Notes: generated from the letters alone by a model not told the origin. 64,000 nt of DNA from Gammaproteobacteria bacterium (GCA_029882395.1 JAOUKT010000001.1:99158-163157), one strand, 5' to 3'. Positions 45,811-58,378 are shown, counted from the first letter of the stretch. Numbers and translations: made by a program.

Positions 45811-47454
45811 ATGCAATCCCGTTATTTGTCCACCTTCCGCAGCAATCAATCTGTTACATTAATTACGCTACTGACCGCACTGCTACTTTTTACAGTCACA
45901 TCGTCCTGCCGGGCCGCGCCTCAGCCACTTCAAATCAGCTGGTTTCAGGCCACGGATTCAGCCTGGACTTATCAAAATGAAACTGAGCTGGCGAGCAGCG
46001 GGCTTCGTTCAGTCAGCGGTGTAGAGGCAACCGGCGGGCATTTCTGGTATCAGGCCGACTTCAGTGTCGCCAATAGCGGCCGCTATGTACTGGATTTTAA
46101 AAACTCCAGTACCATTGGCCTTTTCCAGCTACATGTATTTGATTCTAACCGGCACAAAATCGCCCGCCTAGAAGGTGGAATACAAAGTAATGCCGATAAC
46201 CCCTTCTTTTTGCGCCATGGCCGCGAAATAACACTGGCAGCAGGAACATACCGCCTGATCGGTGAGATGTCAGGCCCCTTCTTTCTGGCTCAACCAGAAC
46301 CTTATCTGAATACGCTGGCCGATTACCGGCATGCTATCAAACCGGGCAACGCCCTGGTTTTACTCAGTTTAGGCATTTTTTTAGGTCTGGGTATTTATTA
46401 CGCAACATTATCACTGGCTCGTCAGCGAATGGTAGAAGCCATGTATGCGCTGTTCATATTGGGTAATCTTCTCTATAACAGCATGTCCCTGCTGGTCTTT
46501 CCTGAACTCTTTAAGCTCAACTGGATTTATCTGGTCAGTGTGCCGATATTGTTCTCCAATATCGCTTATATCGTTTTTGTCATGTCATTACTTGAGATAC
46601 GCCGTGTTAACTTTCCAGGGCTTTATTGGACTGGCCGCTCTCTGATGGCTGTGATGCTTATCTTTATAATTTTAGCCGGCTTGCTGCCTAACTGGTCATT
46701 AGAATTTGCGCGTTATGGGGTTGCATTATTTCTGATGTATGGCTTAACGGCCGGTATCATGCAATCGCGCCAGGGACTGGTCTCAGCCAGCCTTTACCTG
46801 ATAGCCATAGTTTCATTTTTTATCCTCGGCGGCATTGCAATCACCCAGTCTCATAGCTACGGCTCAAATACCTTCTATATCGAACATGTCGGGCTGTTTG
46901 CTGTCGCTGTCGAAGTCATCTTGCTCGGCCTGGTACTGTCATATCAGTTTGCCGAACTGCAGCGTGAAAAAGAACATATACAGACGCGGCTAAAACACAA
47001 AACAAAAATAGCCCAGACCGATTCACTCACCGGTCTGGCAAACCGTTATGCTCTCACTAAAGAACTGCATGCACTGCCAAAAAAAGGCAGCTTCACTTAT
47101 ATTGACCTCGATCGCCTGAAATATTACAACGATGCCTACGGCCATGCACATGGCGACGAATTGTTACGTAAATTCTCCCGAAAAATAAGCCGACTGCTAA
47201 TGGACAAGGCAAAAATTTACCGCGTTGGCGGTGATGAATTTTCAATCCTCTGCTCCAGCGGAGACCTCAAATGGGTAGAACATGTGCTGTCTGAAACCGT
47301 TGCTTATCTGCATGCGGAAGGTTTCAAGCTCGCCGGAGCCAGCTCAGGAACGGCATATCGTTATGAATGCCATTCACTGTCAGACCTCAAACATCTCGCT
47401 GATATTCGTATGTATGAAAACAAACAGCAAAGAAAAGAACCCAAATCTGCATAA
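45811..47454 (+). CDS. 7TMR-DISM diguanylate cyclase
   Basis: A 547-residue protein. A signal segment precedes a 7TMR-DISM extracellular domain (about 45-165; FQATDSAWTYQNETELASSGL...GRYVLDFKNSS). Seven membrane helices (about 175-375) follow, then a GGDEF domain with RVGGDEFSIL near 472. The active-site motif is intact, so it should make c-di-GMP. I see no RxxD inhibitory site at the usual spacing. DISM domains sense carbohydrates or other small ligands in the periplasm. The output partner is unknown; a PilZ protein is at 21.6 kb. Confidence 0.92.
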   Translation: MQSRYLSTFRSNQSVTLITLLTALLLFTVTSSCRAAPQPLQISWFQATDSAWTYQNETELASSGLRSVSGVEATGGHFWYQADFSVANSGRYVLDFKNSSTIGLFQLHVFDSNRHKIARLEGGIQSNADNPFFLRHGREITLAAGTYRLIGEMSGPFFLAQPEPYLNTLADYRHAIKPGNALVLLSLGIFLGLGIYYATLSLARQRMVEAMYALFILGNLLYNSMSLLVFPELFKLNWIYLVSVPILFSNIAYIVFVMSLLEIRRVNFPGLYWTGRSLMAVMLIFIILAGLLPNWSLEFARYGVALFLMYGLTAGIMQSRQGLVSASLYLIAIVSFFILGGIAITQSHSYGSNTFYIEHVGLFAVAVEVILLGLVLSYQFAELQREKEHIQTRLKHKTKIAQTDSLTGLANRYALTKELHALPKKGSFTYIDLDRLKYYNDAYGHAHGDELLRKFSRKISRLLMDKAKIYRVGGDEFSILCSSGDLKWVEHVLSETVAYLHAEGFKLAGASSGTAYRYECHSLSDLKHLADIRMYENKQQRKEPKSA

Positions 47455-47794
47455 AGTCAGGTTTTCAAACAGCACGATATTAACAACTGGCTTGACCGCG
47501 GCCTGTGAAAATACCGTTCAGGCAGCCGCCGCATCATCCGTTAACTCAACTTTTGCCTAACGCTATTCAATTATAAAAATATGAGCCGGTAAAAATCAAT
47601 CCAACATTATCGCAGTAGCGCACAGCAGCCGTTAGCTGGCAGCGGTTCAGCTGCATTTATGTCAACATGCAGGGCATAAATAGCGCCAGCAATAAGCTTA
47701 AAAAATTATTTTTTTACTGCATAAGCCCACTAACACATTCCCGAGCGGGTATTTTATTTACCTGACTTGAGCTCAACTCCTTTATACTAAAAGT
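47455..47794. other. Intergenic with candidate leaderless promoter at its end
   Basis: About 340 bp with no supported gene. TATACT at 47783-47788 is only 6 bp before the M48 ATG at 47795, and no Shine-Dalgarno site is seen. The M48 mRNA may therefore be leaderless or nearly so. Confidence 0.35.
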
Positions 47795-48742
47795 ATGGAT
47801 AATAAGCTTATCAAACGCTATCATCTGCAAAATTTTCTGCATAGTATTATCCTGCTGGCAGGCATGCTGATATTGCTCGGAGTGATCGGCTGGCTGGTGG
47901 CAGGTTTTCTGGGTATCCTCTGGTCATTAGCATCGGGTCTTATATTTTTAATCATTGCCTCTGGTATTTCATCGCAACTGATACTTTTTCTTTACGGTGC
48001 CCGTCCGGTATTAAACAACCAGCTGTCACTGCTAAATGATATTGTTGACTGGCTTGCAGTACAGAGTCATTTAAAACAAACGCCGCGTCTTTATTACATA
48101 CCCAGCCGGGCGATGCTGGCATTCTCGGTGGGCATACAAAAAGACCCGGCTATTGCCGTCAGTGATGGCATGCTAAGCGCACTCAATAGTCGTGAAATTC
48201 TCGCTGTGCTGGCCCATGAAATCAGTCATATCCATAATAAAGATTTATGGGTCATGGTGGTAGCTGATGCCATCAGCCGCATTACCAGCGTGATGGCATT
48301 AACCGGTTATATAATGGTGTTGTTTTATTTGCCCTTCTCGATTTTTCAGCAGCAACAGATACCCTGGTTACTGCTGATCTTATTAATGATCGCCCCGAAC
48401 CTAAGTGCATTGATGCAGCTGGCCTTATCACGAACCCGTGAGTTCAATGCCGATTTACAGGCCGTGAAACTCACCAGCGATCCGCACGGATTAATCTCAG
48501 CCTTAAGCAAAATAGAGCATTACCAGACACAGGGTTTTAAACAGATACTCTTGCCCGGGCTGCGCCTGCCCCAGCCGTCTTTATTACGTACCCACCCGCT
48601 TACCGAAGAACGCATTCAGCGACTATTAACGATGGCTCAGCACCGGCAACATCCCTTTTTTAATCAACAACAGATGCCGCCTCACCGGCTTCCAAGGTCT
48701 CGCCGGTCACCCAGAATCCGCATTAACGGCTTATGGCATTAA
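47795..48742 (+). CDS. M48-family membrane metalloprotease (HtpX-like)
   Basis: A 315-residue protease. Two N-terminal helices, then the zinc motif VLAHEISHIHNKDL (HExxH near residue 142), a second pair of helices and a later Glu in SRTREFNADLQA as third ligand. HtpX-type enzymes degrade misfolded membrane proteins. The basic Pro/Arg tail (HRLPRSRRSPRIRI) is distinctive. Divergent from nothing nearby; the aldolase gene follows by about 96 bp. Confidence 0.88.
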   Translation: MDNKLIKRYHLQNFLHSIILLAGMLILLGVIGWLVAGFLGILWSLASGLIFLIIASGISSQLILFLYGARPVLNNQLSLLNDIVDWLAVQSHLKQTPRLYYIPSRAMLAFSVGIQKDPAIAVSDGMLSALNSREILAVLAHEISHIHNKDLWVMVVADAISRITSVMALTGYIMVLFYLPFSIFQQQQIPWLLLILLMIAPNLSALMQLALSRTREFNADLQAVKLTSDPHGLISALSKIEHYQTQGFKQILLPGLRLPQPSLLRTHPLTEERIQRLLTMAQHRQHPFFNQQQMPPHRLPRSRRSPRIRINGLWH

Positions 48743-48838
48743 GACTTGATCTTTATCAGTGACCTGATAATCATTCTGCGTTAGATTATTTTTCAGCATC
48801 ATTCAATATTGCTCTGTTTGCTGCAAAAGGAGTCCGTC

Positions 48839-49888
48839 ATGACAGACATTGGCGCATTACTGGGAAACCAGGCAGACGATTTACTCTCACACTCTTGCTC
48901 TACCATTGCCTCAGCCTGCCTGCACCCACCGGGGCCAGATTATATCGAGCGTGTGCTCGCACATAAAAACCGTAAACCGGCTGTATTGCGTAACCTTAAC
49001 AGCATCTTTCAACACGGTCGGTTAGCCGGCACCGGCTACCTCTCGTTGTTACCCGTGGATCAGGGTGTAGAACACAGCGCCGGCGCCTCGTTTGCACCCA
49101 ACCCGGCTTACTTTGATCCTTCAAAGCTGTTTGAGCTTGCCATCGAAGGCGGATGCAATGCCATTGCATCGACACTGGGCGTGATGCAGTCAGTAGCACG
49201 GGACTATGCCCACCGTATCCCTATGATTTTGAAAATCAATCACAATGAATTACTCAGCTATCCGATGACTTACGATCAGCGCTTATTTGCCAGCGTCGAT
49301 CAGGCTTTTGATATGGGAGCGGTTGCCGTCGGTGCCACTGTCTATTACGGTTCGGCAGAATCACGCCGACAGATACAGGAAATCAGTGAGGCATTTGAAT
49401 ACGCACACTCTCTCGGCCTGGTCTGTGTCTTATGGGCTTATTTACGCAATGCCGATTTCAAAAAAGGCGGCACCGATTATCACACCGCCGCTGATCTTAC
49501 CGGACAGGCCAATCACCTTGCCGCGACAATCGATGCCGATATTATTAAACAAAAACAGGCCACCAATAATGGCGGTTTTACCAGCATCGGCTTTGGTAAA
49601 ACCCATGCCGCGATGTATGAACAGTTATGCTCCGAGCACCCCATTGACCTGGTACGCTATCAGGTTGCCAACTGCTACATGGGCCGTGTTGGCATGATTA
49701 ACTCGGGCGGTGCCTCGGGGGAAAATGACCTGCAGCAGGCGGTACGCACGGCGGTTATCAATAAACGGGCGGGTGGCATGGGGCTGATTACAGGCCGCAA
49801 AGCGTTTCAAAAACCAATCAGCGATGGGGTTGAGCTGCTTAACGCGATTCAGGATGTGTACTTGTCAGATCAGGTCTCACTCGCCTAA
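48839..49888 (+). CDS. fbaB: Class I fructose-bisphosphate aldolase (FbaB/DhnA type)
   Basis: A 349-residue Schiff-base aldolase of glycolysis and gluconeogenesis. It has [17 protein letters not shown] near residue 66, [19 protein letters not shown], the [14 protein letters not shown] segment with a candidate Schiff-base lysine, and [13 protein letters not shown] near 288. AAAGGAGTCCGTC before ATG 48839 is an ideal ribosome-binding site; an in-frame ATG at 48809 is rejected. Confidence 0.93.
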   Translation: MTDIGALLGNQADDLLSHSCSTIASACLHPPGPDYIERVLAHKNRKPAVLRNLNSIFQHGRLAGTGYLSLLPVDQGVEHSAGASFAPNPAYFDPSKLFELAIEGGCNAIASTLGVMQSVARDYAHRIPMILKINHNELLSYPMTYDQRLFASVDQAFDMGAVAVGATVYYGSAESRRQIQEISEAFEYAHSLGLVCVLWAYLRNADFKKGGTDYHTAADLTGQANHLAATIDADIIKQKQATNNGGFTSIGFGKTHAAMYEQLCSEHPIDLVRYQVANCYMGRVGMINSGGASGENDLQQAVRTAVINKRAGGMGLITGRKAFQKPISDGVELLNAIQDVYLSDQVSLA

Positions 49889-49893
49889 GCTCA

Positions 49894-49933
49894 CTCAGCA
49901 ATAGAAGATACTATGCTCATCGTGATTGCTGAG
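49894..49933. repeat. Inverted repeat after fbaB
   Basis: Perfect 9-bp arms CTCAGCAAT / ATTGCTGAG separated by 22 nt, starting 6 bp after the fbaB stop. With no T-run it is either a stabilising stem or an operator for the phosphoesterase gene downstream. Confidence 0.4.
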
Positions 49934-50072
49934 CAGAAAGCGCCCGCCTGGCTGACCACAGCATGGTCGCGATGCCAGGGCACACTGACAACTGAGTGCA
50001 AGCTCAGGAGCAAAGCGGCGGCTGTGACGAGAAGCGTCCGTCGCTTTCAAAGGCCATGAAAACCGGTGAATC

Positions 50073-51194
50073 ATGCAATACACTTTGCTTATTTTTGCCA
50101 TTATTCTGACCACGGCCGTCTATACCGGCCTGCACTATTACCTGTACCGCAAGCTTATGCATATTTTTCCAAACCACCGACAGCGGCTCATATCGGCGCT
50201 GCTAATGCTGGCTTGTTCGCTGTTCGTGGTCGAGGCGCTTAACCTTGCCGGGCTGACCCGGTTTGTTTCCGCTCTGGCCTGGCTGACATATTTCTGGATG
50301 GGTTTTATAGTTATATTTTTTTTCATCTCAGCACCGCTGGATATAATAGAGACCGTATCGAAATACTTTCAGCTCACATCGCTACAGACCCTGCTGGCAT
50401 CAAAACAAAGAACCATCGCAACAACTGCACTGGTTTTATTGTTAGCTTGTCAGGGCTATTTTAACGCTCAAAAAATTAACCTGGAAACGTTTACTATAGC
50501 CTCTGAAAAAATAAGCACGCCTTTGCGCATCGTGCAGATATCAGACCTTCATCTGGGTTTATTAACCCGGGAAAAAAACATTCGTTTGCTCAGCCGCACG
50601 ATCAACTCACTAGAACCTGACATCCTCGTCTCAACCGGCGATTTAGTCGATATGCAGCCGCTTAGCGTGCAAAATTATGCCCGCCTGTTAGCAGCCATAA
50701 AGGCGACGCTCGGCAAGTATGCGGTTATTGGCAATCATGAAGTATTCGCAGGGCTGGATAAAGCCAGAGAGCTGATTCATTCAGCCGGCTTTAGCCTGCT
50801 AAGCAATAGCGGCACCACAGTAAATAATTTGATCGATATTGTTGGCGTTGATGATGCATCAGTCAGCGGCAATATTTATAATAGCGACGTGAATGAAAGC
50901 CAGTTACTGGCAGCCTACTCAAATAAGCGCTACACGCTGCTGCTAAAACACCAGCCTGTTGTGGATGCGGATTCTGCCGGCCTTTTCGATCTGCAGCTCT
51001 CAGGCCATACCCATGGTGGTCAAATCTTTCCATTTGGCCTGCTAACGAAACTGGTCTACCCGCTGGGTTTTGGCTTAACCCAGCTTAACAACGCGCAGTG
51101 GGTGTATGTGAGCCGGGGCACGGGAACCTGGGGGCCGCCGATCAGGCTTCTGGCAAAGGCAGAAATCACCTTGATTGTGTTGCGCCCGCTCTAA
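50073..51194 (+). CDS. Membrane-anchored metallophosphoesterase
   Basis: A 373-residue protein with four N-terminal membrane helices (about 3-145) and a calcineurin-type catalytic domain: VQISDLHLGLL (D-x-H), STGDLVD, IGNHEVF (GNH), LLKHQP and LSGHTHGGQIFPFG (GHxH). It resembles YkuE/YaeI-type phosphoesterases that may act on lipids such as UDP-diacylglucosamine or phosphatidyl species. The substrate is unknown. Confidence 0.88.
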   Translation: MQYTLLIFAIILTTAVYTGLHYYLYRKLMHIFPNHRQRLISALLMLACSLFVVEALNLAGLTRFVSALAWLTYFWMGFIVIFFFISAPLDIIETVSKYFQLTSLQTLLASKQRTIATTALVLLLACQGYFNAQKINLETFTIASEKISTPLRIVQISDLHLGLLTREKNIRLLSRTINSLEPDILVSTGDLVDMQPLSVQNYARLLAAIKATLGKYAVIGNHEVFAGLDKARELIHSAGFSLLSNSGTTVNNLIDIVGVDDASVSGNIYNSDVNESQLLAAYSNKRYTLLLKHQPVVDADSAGLFDLQLSGHTHGGQIFPFGLLTKLVYPLGFGLTQLNNAQWVYVSRGTGTWGPPIRLLAKAEITLIVLRPL

Positions 51195-51241
51195 AGAGTG
51201 GGCCTAAACCGAAAGAGCTGATGTTTATTCCGGGCTGATAT

Positions 51242-51964
51242 TTATTCTTCTATTTCGGCATTATGATATACATTTTGCACATCATCATTATCGTTTAACA
51301 AATCCAGAAACTTTTCAAACATTTCAGCATCATCACCGCTGACCGGGCATTCCGTTTGTGGAATGAAGGTAATGGTATCGACTTCGAACTCAATCTCGCC
51401 GAGAAGATTTGTCAGTGCTGTCCTGGCGTTATTATATTCTGTATGGGGTGCGAACACGGTGACCATGCCCGCTTCCGATTCAACGTCTGTCACATCGACA
51501 TCAGCATCTAACATCGCTTCCAGAACCGAATCTTCATTATCGGCTTTGAAGACAAAAACAGCACTGTGATCAAACATATGAGCCACCGCTCCCGGCGCAC
51601 CAATTTTAGCTTTGCTTTTGGTAAAACAGACTCGCACATCGTTAAAAGTACGTGTATTGTTATCCGTAAGGCAGTCAACAATGACATTACAGCCGCCCGG
51701 GCCAAAACCTTCATAACGAGCCAGCACAAAATCTTCACCTGCGCCACCTTCAGCCTTGGTCAGTGCTTTTTCTATTACATGAGCCGGTACCTGATCTTTT
51801 TTAGCATTATCAATTAAACGCCGCAATGCAAGATTGCCGTTAGGGTCTATACCGCCATTCTTAGCACAGACGTAAATTTCCCGGCCATATTTTGAATAGA
51901 CTTTTGCCTTGGCATCAGACGTTTTAGCCATTGATTCTTTGCGGTTTTGGTAAGCTCTGCCCAT
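51242..51964 (-). CDS. YebC/PmpR-family protein
   Basis: A 240-residue YebC/PmpR-family protein starting [32 protein letters not shown], the paralogue form (YeeN/TACO1-like) that lacks the canonical MAGHSKW start. The [20 protein letters not shown] and AHMFDHS motifs are intact. YebC proteins were classed as transcription factors; recent work places them on the ribosome, easing translation of proline stretches. ATG 51964 fits the family; an ATG 3 codons earlier is unlikely. Confidence 0.9.
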   Translation of the reverse strand: MGRAYQNRKESMAKTSDAKAKVYSKYGREIYVCAKNGGIDPNGNLALRRLIDNAKKDQVPAHVIEKALTKAEGGAGEDFVLARYEGFGPGGCNVIVDCLTDNNTRTFNDVRVCFTKSKAKIGAPGAVAHMFDHSAVFVFKADNEDSVLEAMLDADVDVTDVESEAGMVTVFAPHTEYNNARTALTNLLGEIEFEVDTITFIPQTECPVSGDDAEMFEKFLDLLNDNDDVQNVYHNAEIEE

Positions 51965-52122
51965 GAAATACACTCTAACTATTGGTGAATAAATGTTCTA
52001 ATAGCGCAAGTTTACTAAAAATCCGGCTTTAATGTGCGACTAAATGACAAAATCACCAGCCGATGCAGGCCGTGATTAACACCTGCCACGCCATCTGCCC
52101 TGGCCATTACTTTTATCTGCCG

Positions 52123-52335
52123 CTACGGCGTGCCCGCTTTATTTGTTTTAATGCAGAACATAATGAACAGTGAATTCCAGTTGTCATAACCCTCGACATC
52201 ATCAATATCATGCAACTCGTGCTGACTTTTTAAATATTGCAACGCGGTTTGTATCTGTGCTTCATCAAGCCCGTTTAACTTAATTAAATCAATTGTCGCT
52301 TTTGACGGCGACCATTCTGATAATAATTTTGACAT
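52123..52335 (-). CDS. Small hypothetical protein, DnaT-like helical domain
   Basis: A 70-residue protein. The pattern EWSPSKATIDLIKLNGLDEAQIQTALQYLKSQH...YDNWNSLFIMFC resembles the small helical DnaT-type domain (W-x-P start, L-x-x-x-G, W-x-x-x-F end) seen in primosomal and phage-like proteins. The match is by eye and weak. It stands alone between the YebC gene and the predicted outer-membrane protein. Confidence 0.55.
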   Translation of the reverse strand: MSKLLSEWSPSKATIDLIKLNGLDEAQIQTALQYLKSQHELHDIDDVEGYDNWNSLFIMFCIKTNKAGTP

Positions 52336-52405
52336 TGTATTTAATCACTTTTTAATCATCTTTTATAAACGGCATAACACAGGCGTCGAATCATCTTCTG
52401 ATAAC

Positions 52406-53401
52406 TCACATATTATTAAATTTAATCTCCAGCCGAAATGTAAACAGCGAAACGCGTTGTCTCTGGTCGGTAATTAACAACTTCGGCCAGGTGATTTCAG
52501 GCACCAGTTCATAGAACAGCCATTTACGATAAAAATTTCGCCGATAGCGTATTGCAATGCGCTCATTGCTATGAAATGTTTCAGGCTCGGTTACACCACT
52601 CACGCTGCTCTCATATGACAGTGCGTCGACCTCACTCAGGCGCTGGTACAAAACCAGAGCGGATAGCCATTGAATGCCGTCAATCAGGTTACTCTCTTCT
52701 GAACTATTCGACCACCGCAGTAGCAGATTGTCGCTGAAACGGTTTTCCAGATCGAGCCTGGATTTCGCTCCGGCCTCTTCATCGGACTTAAAAAAATCCT
52801 GCGTAAAGCGTGTTAAAAAACGCTCACTGAAGGCATAGGCATATCGGTAACGCAGGGTTAATCTGGGTGACAGGTTGAGCTTCAGGTTGAGGTTGGATCT
52901 GGGCGACTGAAATAATTCATATAACAGCCCGACATCTGTTTTAACTTCTTCATCACTGACAGAGGCTATTTCTTCTATCGAGTCCTCCTGTTCGCCTTCA
53001 AATACCAGTTTCAGTTTATTTGATGCTTTGGGCAGCCTTACATTTGCCCTTACCTTGGTGACATACTCTAAGTCACCGCCCTCTGTCTGCACAAAGTCAT
53101 TAATCCAGCGAACATAACTGCCCGCCCTGACTTCTTCATCCAGCCGCTCGGTTGAAAAAAAACTGTCTACCCACTCAGCCGGCAAACAGATCGACTCGTT
53201 AATATACTGATGAGCAGAATCGATCCATTCACCATTATCTATTGTCGTTTGCTTGCAGCTGCCCTGTTCTGCGGGCACCTGCTGATCCGGGGTTTTTGCA
53301 TTGAGGCAATCAAGCGGTATTAAAAACAAGAAACTGACCGCAACAATAAGCCACGGCAGGCCCATTAAATTAATGTACCGACGGTAGCTGGGTTTGATCA
53401 T
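52406..53401 (-). CDS. Predicted exported beta-rich protein (outer-membrane barrel candidate)
   Basis: A 331-residue protein with a signal-type helix (residues 12-33, LMGLPWLIVAVSFLFLIPLDCLNA) and then a long alternating polar/hydrophobic region. It includes repeated strand-like segments (NLNLKLNLSPRLTLRYRYAYAFSERF, RKWLFYELVPEITW) and ends with a strand FTFRLEIKF close to the C-terminus, as in outer-membrane barrels. No family is recognised. Its start overlaps the upstream gene by 32 nt, so the two are translationally linked. Confidence 0.65.
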   Translation of the reverse strand: MIKPSYRRYINLMGLPWLIVAVSFLFLIPLDCLNAKTPDQQVPAEQGSCKQTTIDNGEWIDSAHQYINESICLPAEWVDSFFSTERLDEEVRAGSYVRWINDFVQTEGGDLEYVTKVRANVRLPKASNKLKLVFEGEQEDSIEEIASVSDEEVKTDVGLLYELFQSPRSNLNLKLNLSPRLTLRYRYAYAFSERFLTRFTQDFFKSDEEAGAKSRLDLENRFSDNLLLRWSNSSEESNLIDGIQWLSALVLYQRLSEVDALSYESSVSGVTEPETFHSNERIAIRYRRNFYRKWLFYELVPEITWPKLLITDQRQRVSLFTFRLEIKFNNM

Positions 53402-54071
53402 AAAACTCTTGCATCACGTCTCTAACCGGCTGCGGGTAATTCAGGCGTTCCATTTCAGACATGCCTTGTTTAAAAAAATCTGGCGCGTCCATAGGAATCG
53501 CGGTAATTAATTCAGCAAACTCCCTTCTCATGATATCGATATCGTGACTACGCGTGGCGACGATACCTCTGTTCATATTTAATATTCGCCAGGGTCTGGA
53601 AGGATCGGTGTTGTCCAGATCATGTTGCAGCGCATTACTGCAGGCATGTGCGACCTGGCTCATAAAAGTTGATAACTGCAGCAGTGAAACCTTATCCTCC
53701 ACCGCGTTAGCCATATAGGCAAGTGCATCAACTACCGACTGTATATTGATTAACTCGCCCTTGTGCTTGATCACCCAGTTAGCCATAATCAAAGCCACGT
53801 GTTCAACCTCGTGCTTATGCGATTCGAGGTTCTGTGTCATCAGCTTATAAACCAGATTATCGATTAACGACAGAGCTTGCTCACCTATAACCGTTATCTC
53901 ATCGGCACTGAGTTTCTGCTGCTGCTTATTGACCGCAGCAACAACATCAAACACCTGAGACAAGGCATCTATAATGCTGAACACTTCAAAATCAGAGCAG
54001 CCATCTTCACGCTTTAGTGTCACTTTTAATGCACTAATGGTTTTTCTTGCGTCACTGACAGAATTAAACAT
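53370..54071 (-). CDS. Hypothetical helical cytoplasmic protein
   Basis: A 233-residue protein predicted mostly helical and acidic (DARKTISALKVTLKREDGCSDFEVFSIIDAL...LEHVALIMANWVIKHKGE), with no signal peptide or membrane helix. Not recognised. It overlaps the exported protein gene by 32 nt in a different frame; it has AGGG before the ATG. The overlap suggests a functional pair. Confidence 0.65.
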   Translation of the reverse strand: MFNSVSDARKTISALKVTLKREDGCSDFEVFSIIDALSQVFDVVAAVNKQQQKLSADEITVIGEQALSLIDNLVYKLMTQNLESHKHEVEHVALIMANWVIKHKGELINIQSVVDALAYMANAVEDKVSLLQLSTFMSQVAHACSNALQHDLDNTDPSRPWRILNMNRGIVATRSHDIDIMRREFAELITAIPMDAPDFFKQGMSEMERLNYPQPVRDVMQEFYDQTQLPSVH

Positions 54072-54311
54072 AAATACCCTAAATCATCAGGCAGCTTAAA
54101 TATATTAAGCTGAGTCTGGATAAAAATAATGCTATTAGATATTGCCACCAATATCAATCACCGCTTTTGCCTGTGGCTTGCTGTCAAAGCCTGCATCAGG
54201 CTTCTGATCGTTCACGAATAAGCCATCATACATTATCGCTCATATTATCAGGTTGTTATCTGCCGTGATTTTCTGTAGAAAGAGACAATACAATCCTTTG
54301 GTAGAACAATA

Positions 54312-55358
54312 ATGACCTTACTTTTCATTTACCTTGCTATTGCAATCGGTGTTTCTTTTCTCTGCTCAATACTGGAAGCGGTTCTGCTCTCCATAACCCC
54401 CAGCTATGTTGAGAGCGTATCAAATAGCCAGCCCAAAGACAGCAAGGTACTGATCCACGTAAAACAACGTCTGGACCAATCCATATCCAGCATTCTGATA
54501 TTAAACACCTTTGCTCACACCATGGGCGCAGCTGGCGTGGGTGCCCAGGCCTCCCTGGTCTTTGGAAAAAACTGGGAGACACTAATAGCAATCCTGCTGA
54601 CACTGACGATCCTGTATTTCTCGGAAATCATTCCCAAAACGATTGGTGCCACCTTCTGGCGCCAGCTGGCTATTCCCTCAGCCCACGCTATTTTCTGGCT
54701 GGTACGACTGGTTTACCCTTTAGTCTGGGTCTCTACCCTGATCACCCGGGTATTTAGCAAGCATGAACAAAACGAAATCAGCCGCGAAGAAATCATCGCA
54801 CTGGCTTCATTGGGTCACAAAATGGGCTCGCTGGTCAGTCAGGAAAATGAATACCTTGCCAACGTATTGCGACTAAGGGAAATCAAAACTGAACAAATCC
54901 TGACACCGCGCAGTGTCATGCACAGCCTGGATGAAACCATCACTGTCAGTCAGGCGCTCGAAGATGACAAGACCCGGCAGTTTTCACGCATCCCTTTGCA
55001 TCAGAACAACAGCGATACCATCAGCGGTGTGGTGTCAAACCGTGAACTGTTCATAGCAGAGCGTGAAGGCAAAGCAGACTCACCCATCAGTGACTTTCTA
55101 AAACCCATCACCCGGGTTTCAGAAAGCCTGCCAGTACAGCAGCTGATCGACCTGTTTATAAAAAAGCGTGAACAACTTTTTCTGGTAGAAGACGAATTCG
55201 GTCAGACGGCGGGCATCGTCACTCTTGAAGATGCCATCGAAACCATGCTCGGCAGAGAGATTGTCGATGAAACAGACACCATTGAAGACTTACAGGAATT
55301 TGCGAAAGGACAATACCGCGAGCGGTTGCGGCAGGATAAAATTAATAAAGACAATTAA
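54312..55358 (+). CDS. CNNM/CorC-type DUF21-CBS membrane protein
   Basis: A 348-residue protein. An N-terminal DUF21 domain has three to four helices (MTLLFIYLAIAIGVSFLCSILEAVLLS...LYFSEIIPKTIGA). A CBS pair follows (about 200-330; LTPRSVMHSLDETITVSQAL..., VVSNRELF, FLVEDEFGQTAGIVTLEDAIETMLG). It matches bacterial CNNM/HlyC-CorC proteins tied to Mg transport. The typical C-terminal CorC_HlyC domain seems missing, which is a shortened form. Confidence 0.88.
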   Translation: MTLLFIYLAIAIGVSFLCSILEAVLLSITPSYVESVSNSQPKDSKVLIHVKQRLDQSISSILILNTFAHTMGAAGVGAQASLVFGKNWETLIAILLTLTILYFSEIIPKTIGATFWRQLAIPSAHAIFWLVRLVYPLVWVSTLITRVFSKHEQNEISREEIIALASLGHKMGSLVSQENEYLANVLRLREIKTEQILTPRSVMHSLDETITVSQALEDDKTRQFSRIPLHQNNSDTISGVVSNRELFIAEREGKADSPISDFLKPITRVSESLPVQQLIDLFIKKREQLFLVEDEFGQTAGIVTLEDAIETMLGREIVDETDTIEDLQEFAKGQYRERLRQDKINKDN

Positions 55359-55447
55359 CGTCATGGCGCGAGATCAGGCCTTGCTGTCGGTGATGCAGGC
55401 TAAGCTCAGCCAGAGCGTAAGGTAAACGCTTTAAGACATTTCATCGA

Positions 55448-55482
55448 CACAAAAAAAGCGAGCCTCGGATGAGGCTCGCTTT
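55448..55482 (-). terminator. Rho-independent terminator of icd
   Basis: A 12-bp perfect stem AAAGCGAGCCTC / GAGGCTCGCTTT with a GGAT loop, followed on the minus strand by seven T. It lies 40 bp after the icd stop and faces the CNNM gene, where the plus-strand T-run is poor. Confidence 0.8.
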
Positions 55483-55520
55483 ACACCGGCAACAGCCAGC
55501 GCCGGTCAGCAATGCACAAT

Positions 55521-57749
<2,229 letters not shown>

Positions 57750-57820
57750 TTAGTATCTCTATGGGTGGCCGTGACGGGTTTTAACAGCAATAATGCGCCT
57801 ATTATATTTCAGAATGGCGA

Positions 57821-58177
57821 TTGATTCACGTTCAATGCTACAACGATACAAATCATATCGATATCGACGTGACAACCGATATGTCACAATCACAAAGGTT
57901 TATTGACAACAGCCTCGGCAAGGTTTTAAAAATGACGGCCACTGATACCTACATCGCGATACCCTGCGCACTGCATAATCAGTATGAACTGGCGATCATG
58001 CATAAAACACGGTCCTGCCTGCGCTGGCTTAACAAACAGCAGCAAATACAAACGCGAACAGTCACACCCGTTGACCTGATCACCAGAAACAAACAAGAAT
58101 ACCTTAAAGCATTAAGCCTCGATCATGAAGCACTTGAGATTCGGCTTGATAAAATCATCTCACTTAAAGCCTGTTAA
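57821..58177 (+). CDS. Hypothetical small protein
   Basis: A 118-residue protein divergent from icd. Mixed composition, with a basic middle (KTRSCLRWLNKQQQIQTRTVTPVDLITRNKQEYLKALSL). No family is recognised. The start is uncertain: TTG at 57821 or an ATG at 57881. Confidence 0.45.
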   Translation: MIHVQCYNDTNHIDIDVTTDMSQSQRFIDNSLGKVLKMTATDTYIAIPCALHNQYELAIMHKTRSCLRWLNKQQQIQTRTVTPVDLITRNKQEYLKALSLDHEALEIRLDKIISLKAC

Positions 58178-58378
58178 CGCATCAAGCCTGCCCCGGGTAA
58201 TGGCTAATTAAATGCACTAATATTGTTCTATCCCAATAACCGGCACTCACTCCTGGCATACAGTTGAATCAGGGTATTTTATCAGGTTGACGGGTTCGCG
58301 CTCGATTTAAGCAGCATAAAACCAGGATGAATTTGTCAACAGCTTACCGGGGCCACTCAATAACAAAAGGAGAAGACC

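Noticed and set aside
33150..47670. The 10-mer GCCAGCTAAC in three intergenic places (about 33.15, 34.05 and 47.63 kb)
   Set aside because: The flanks are not conserved and the number is too small to call a dispersed repeat family.
49895..50113. A 72-residue minus-strand frame between fbaB and the phosphoesterase
   Set aside because: It is Arg/Cys-rich, overlaps the phosphoesterase start and has no ribosome-binding site.
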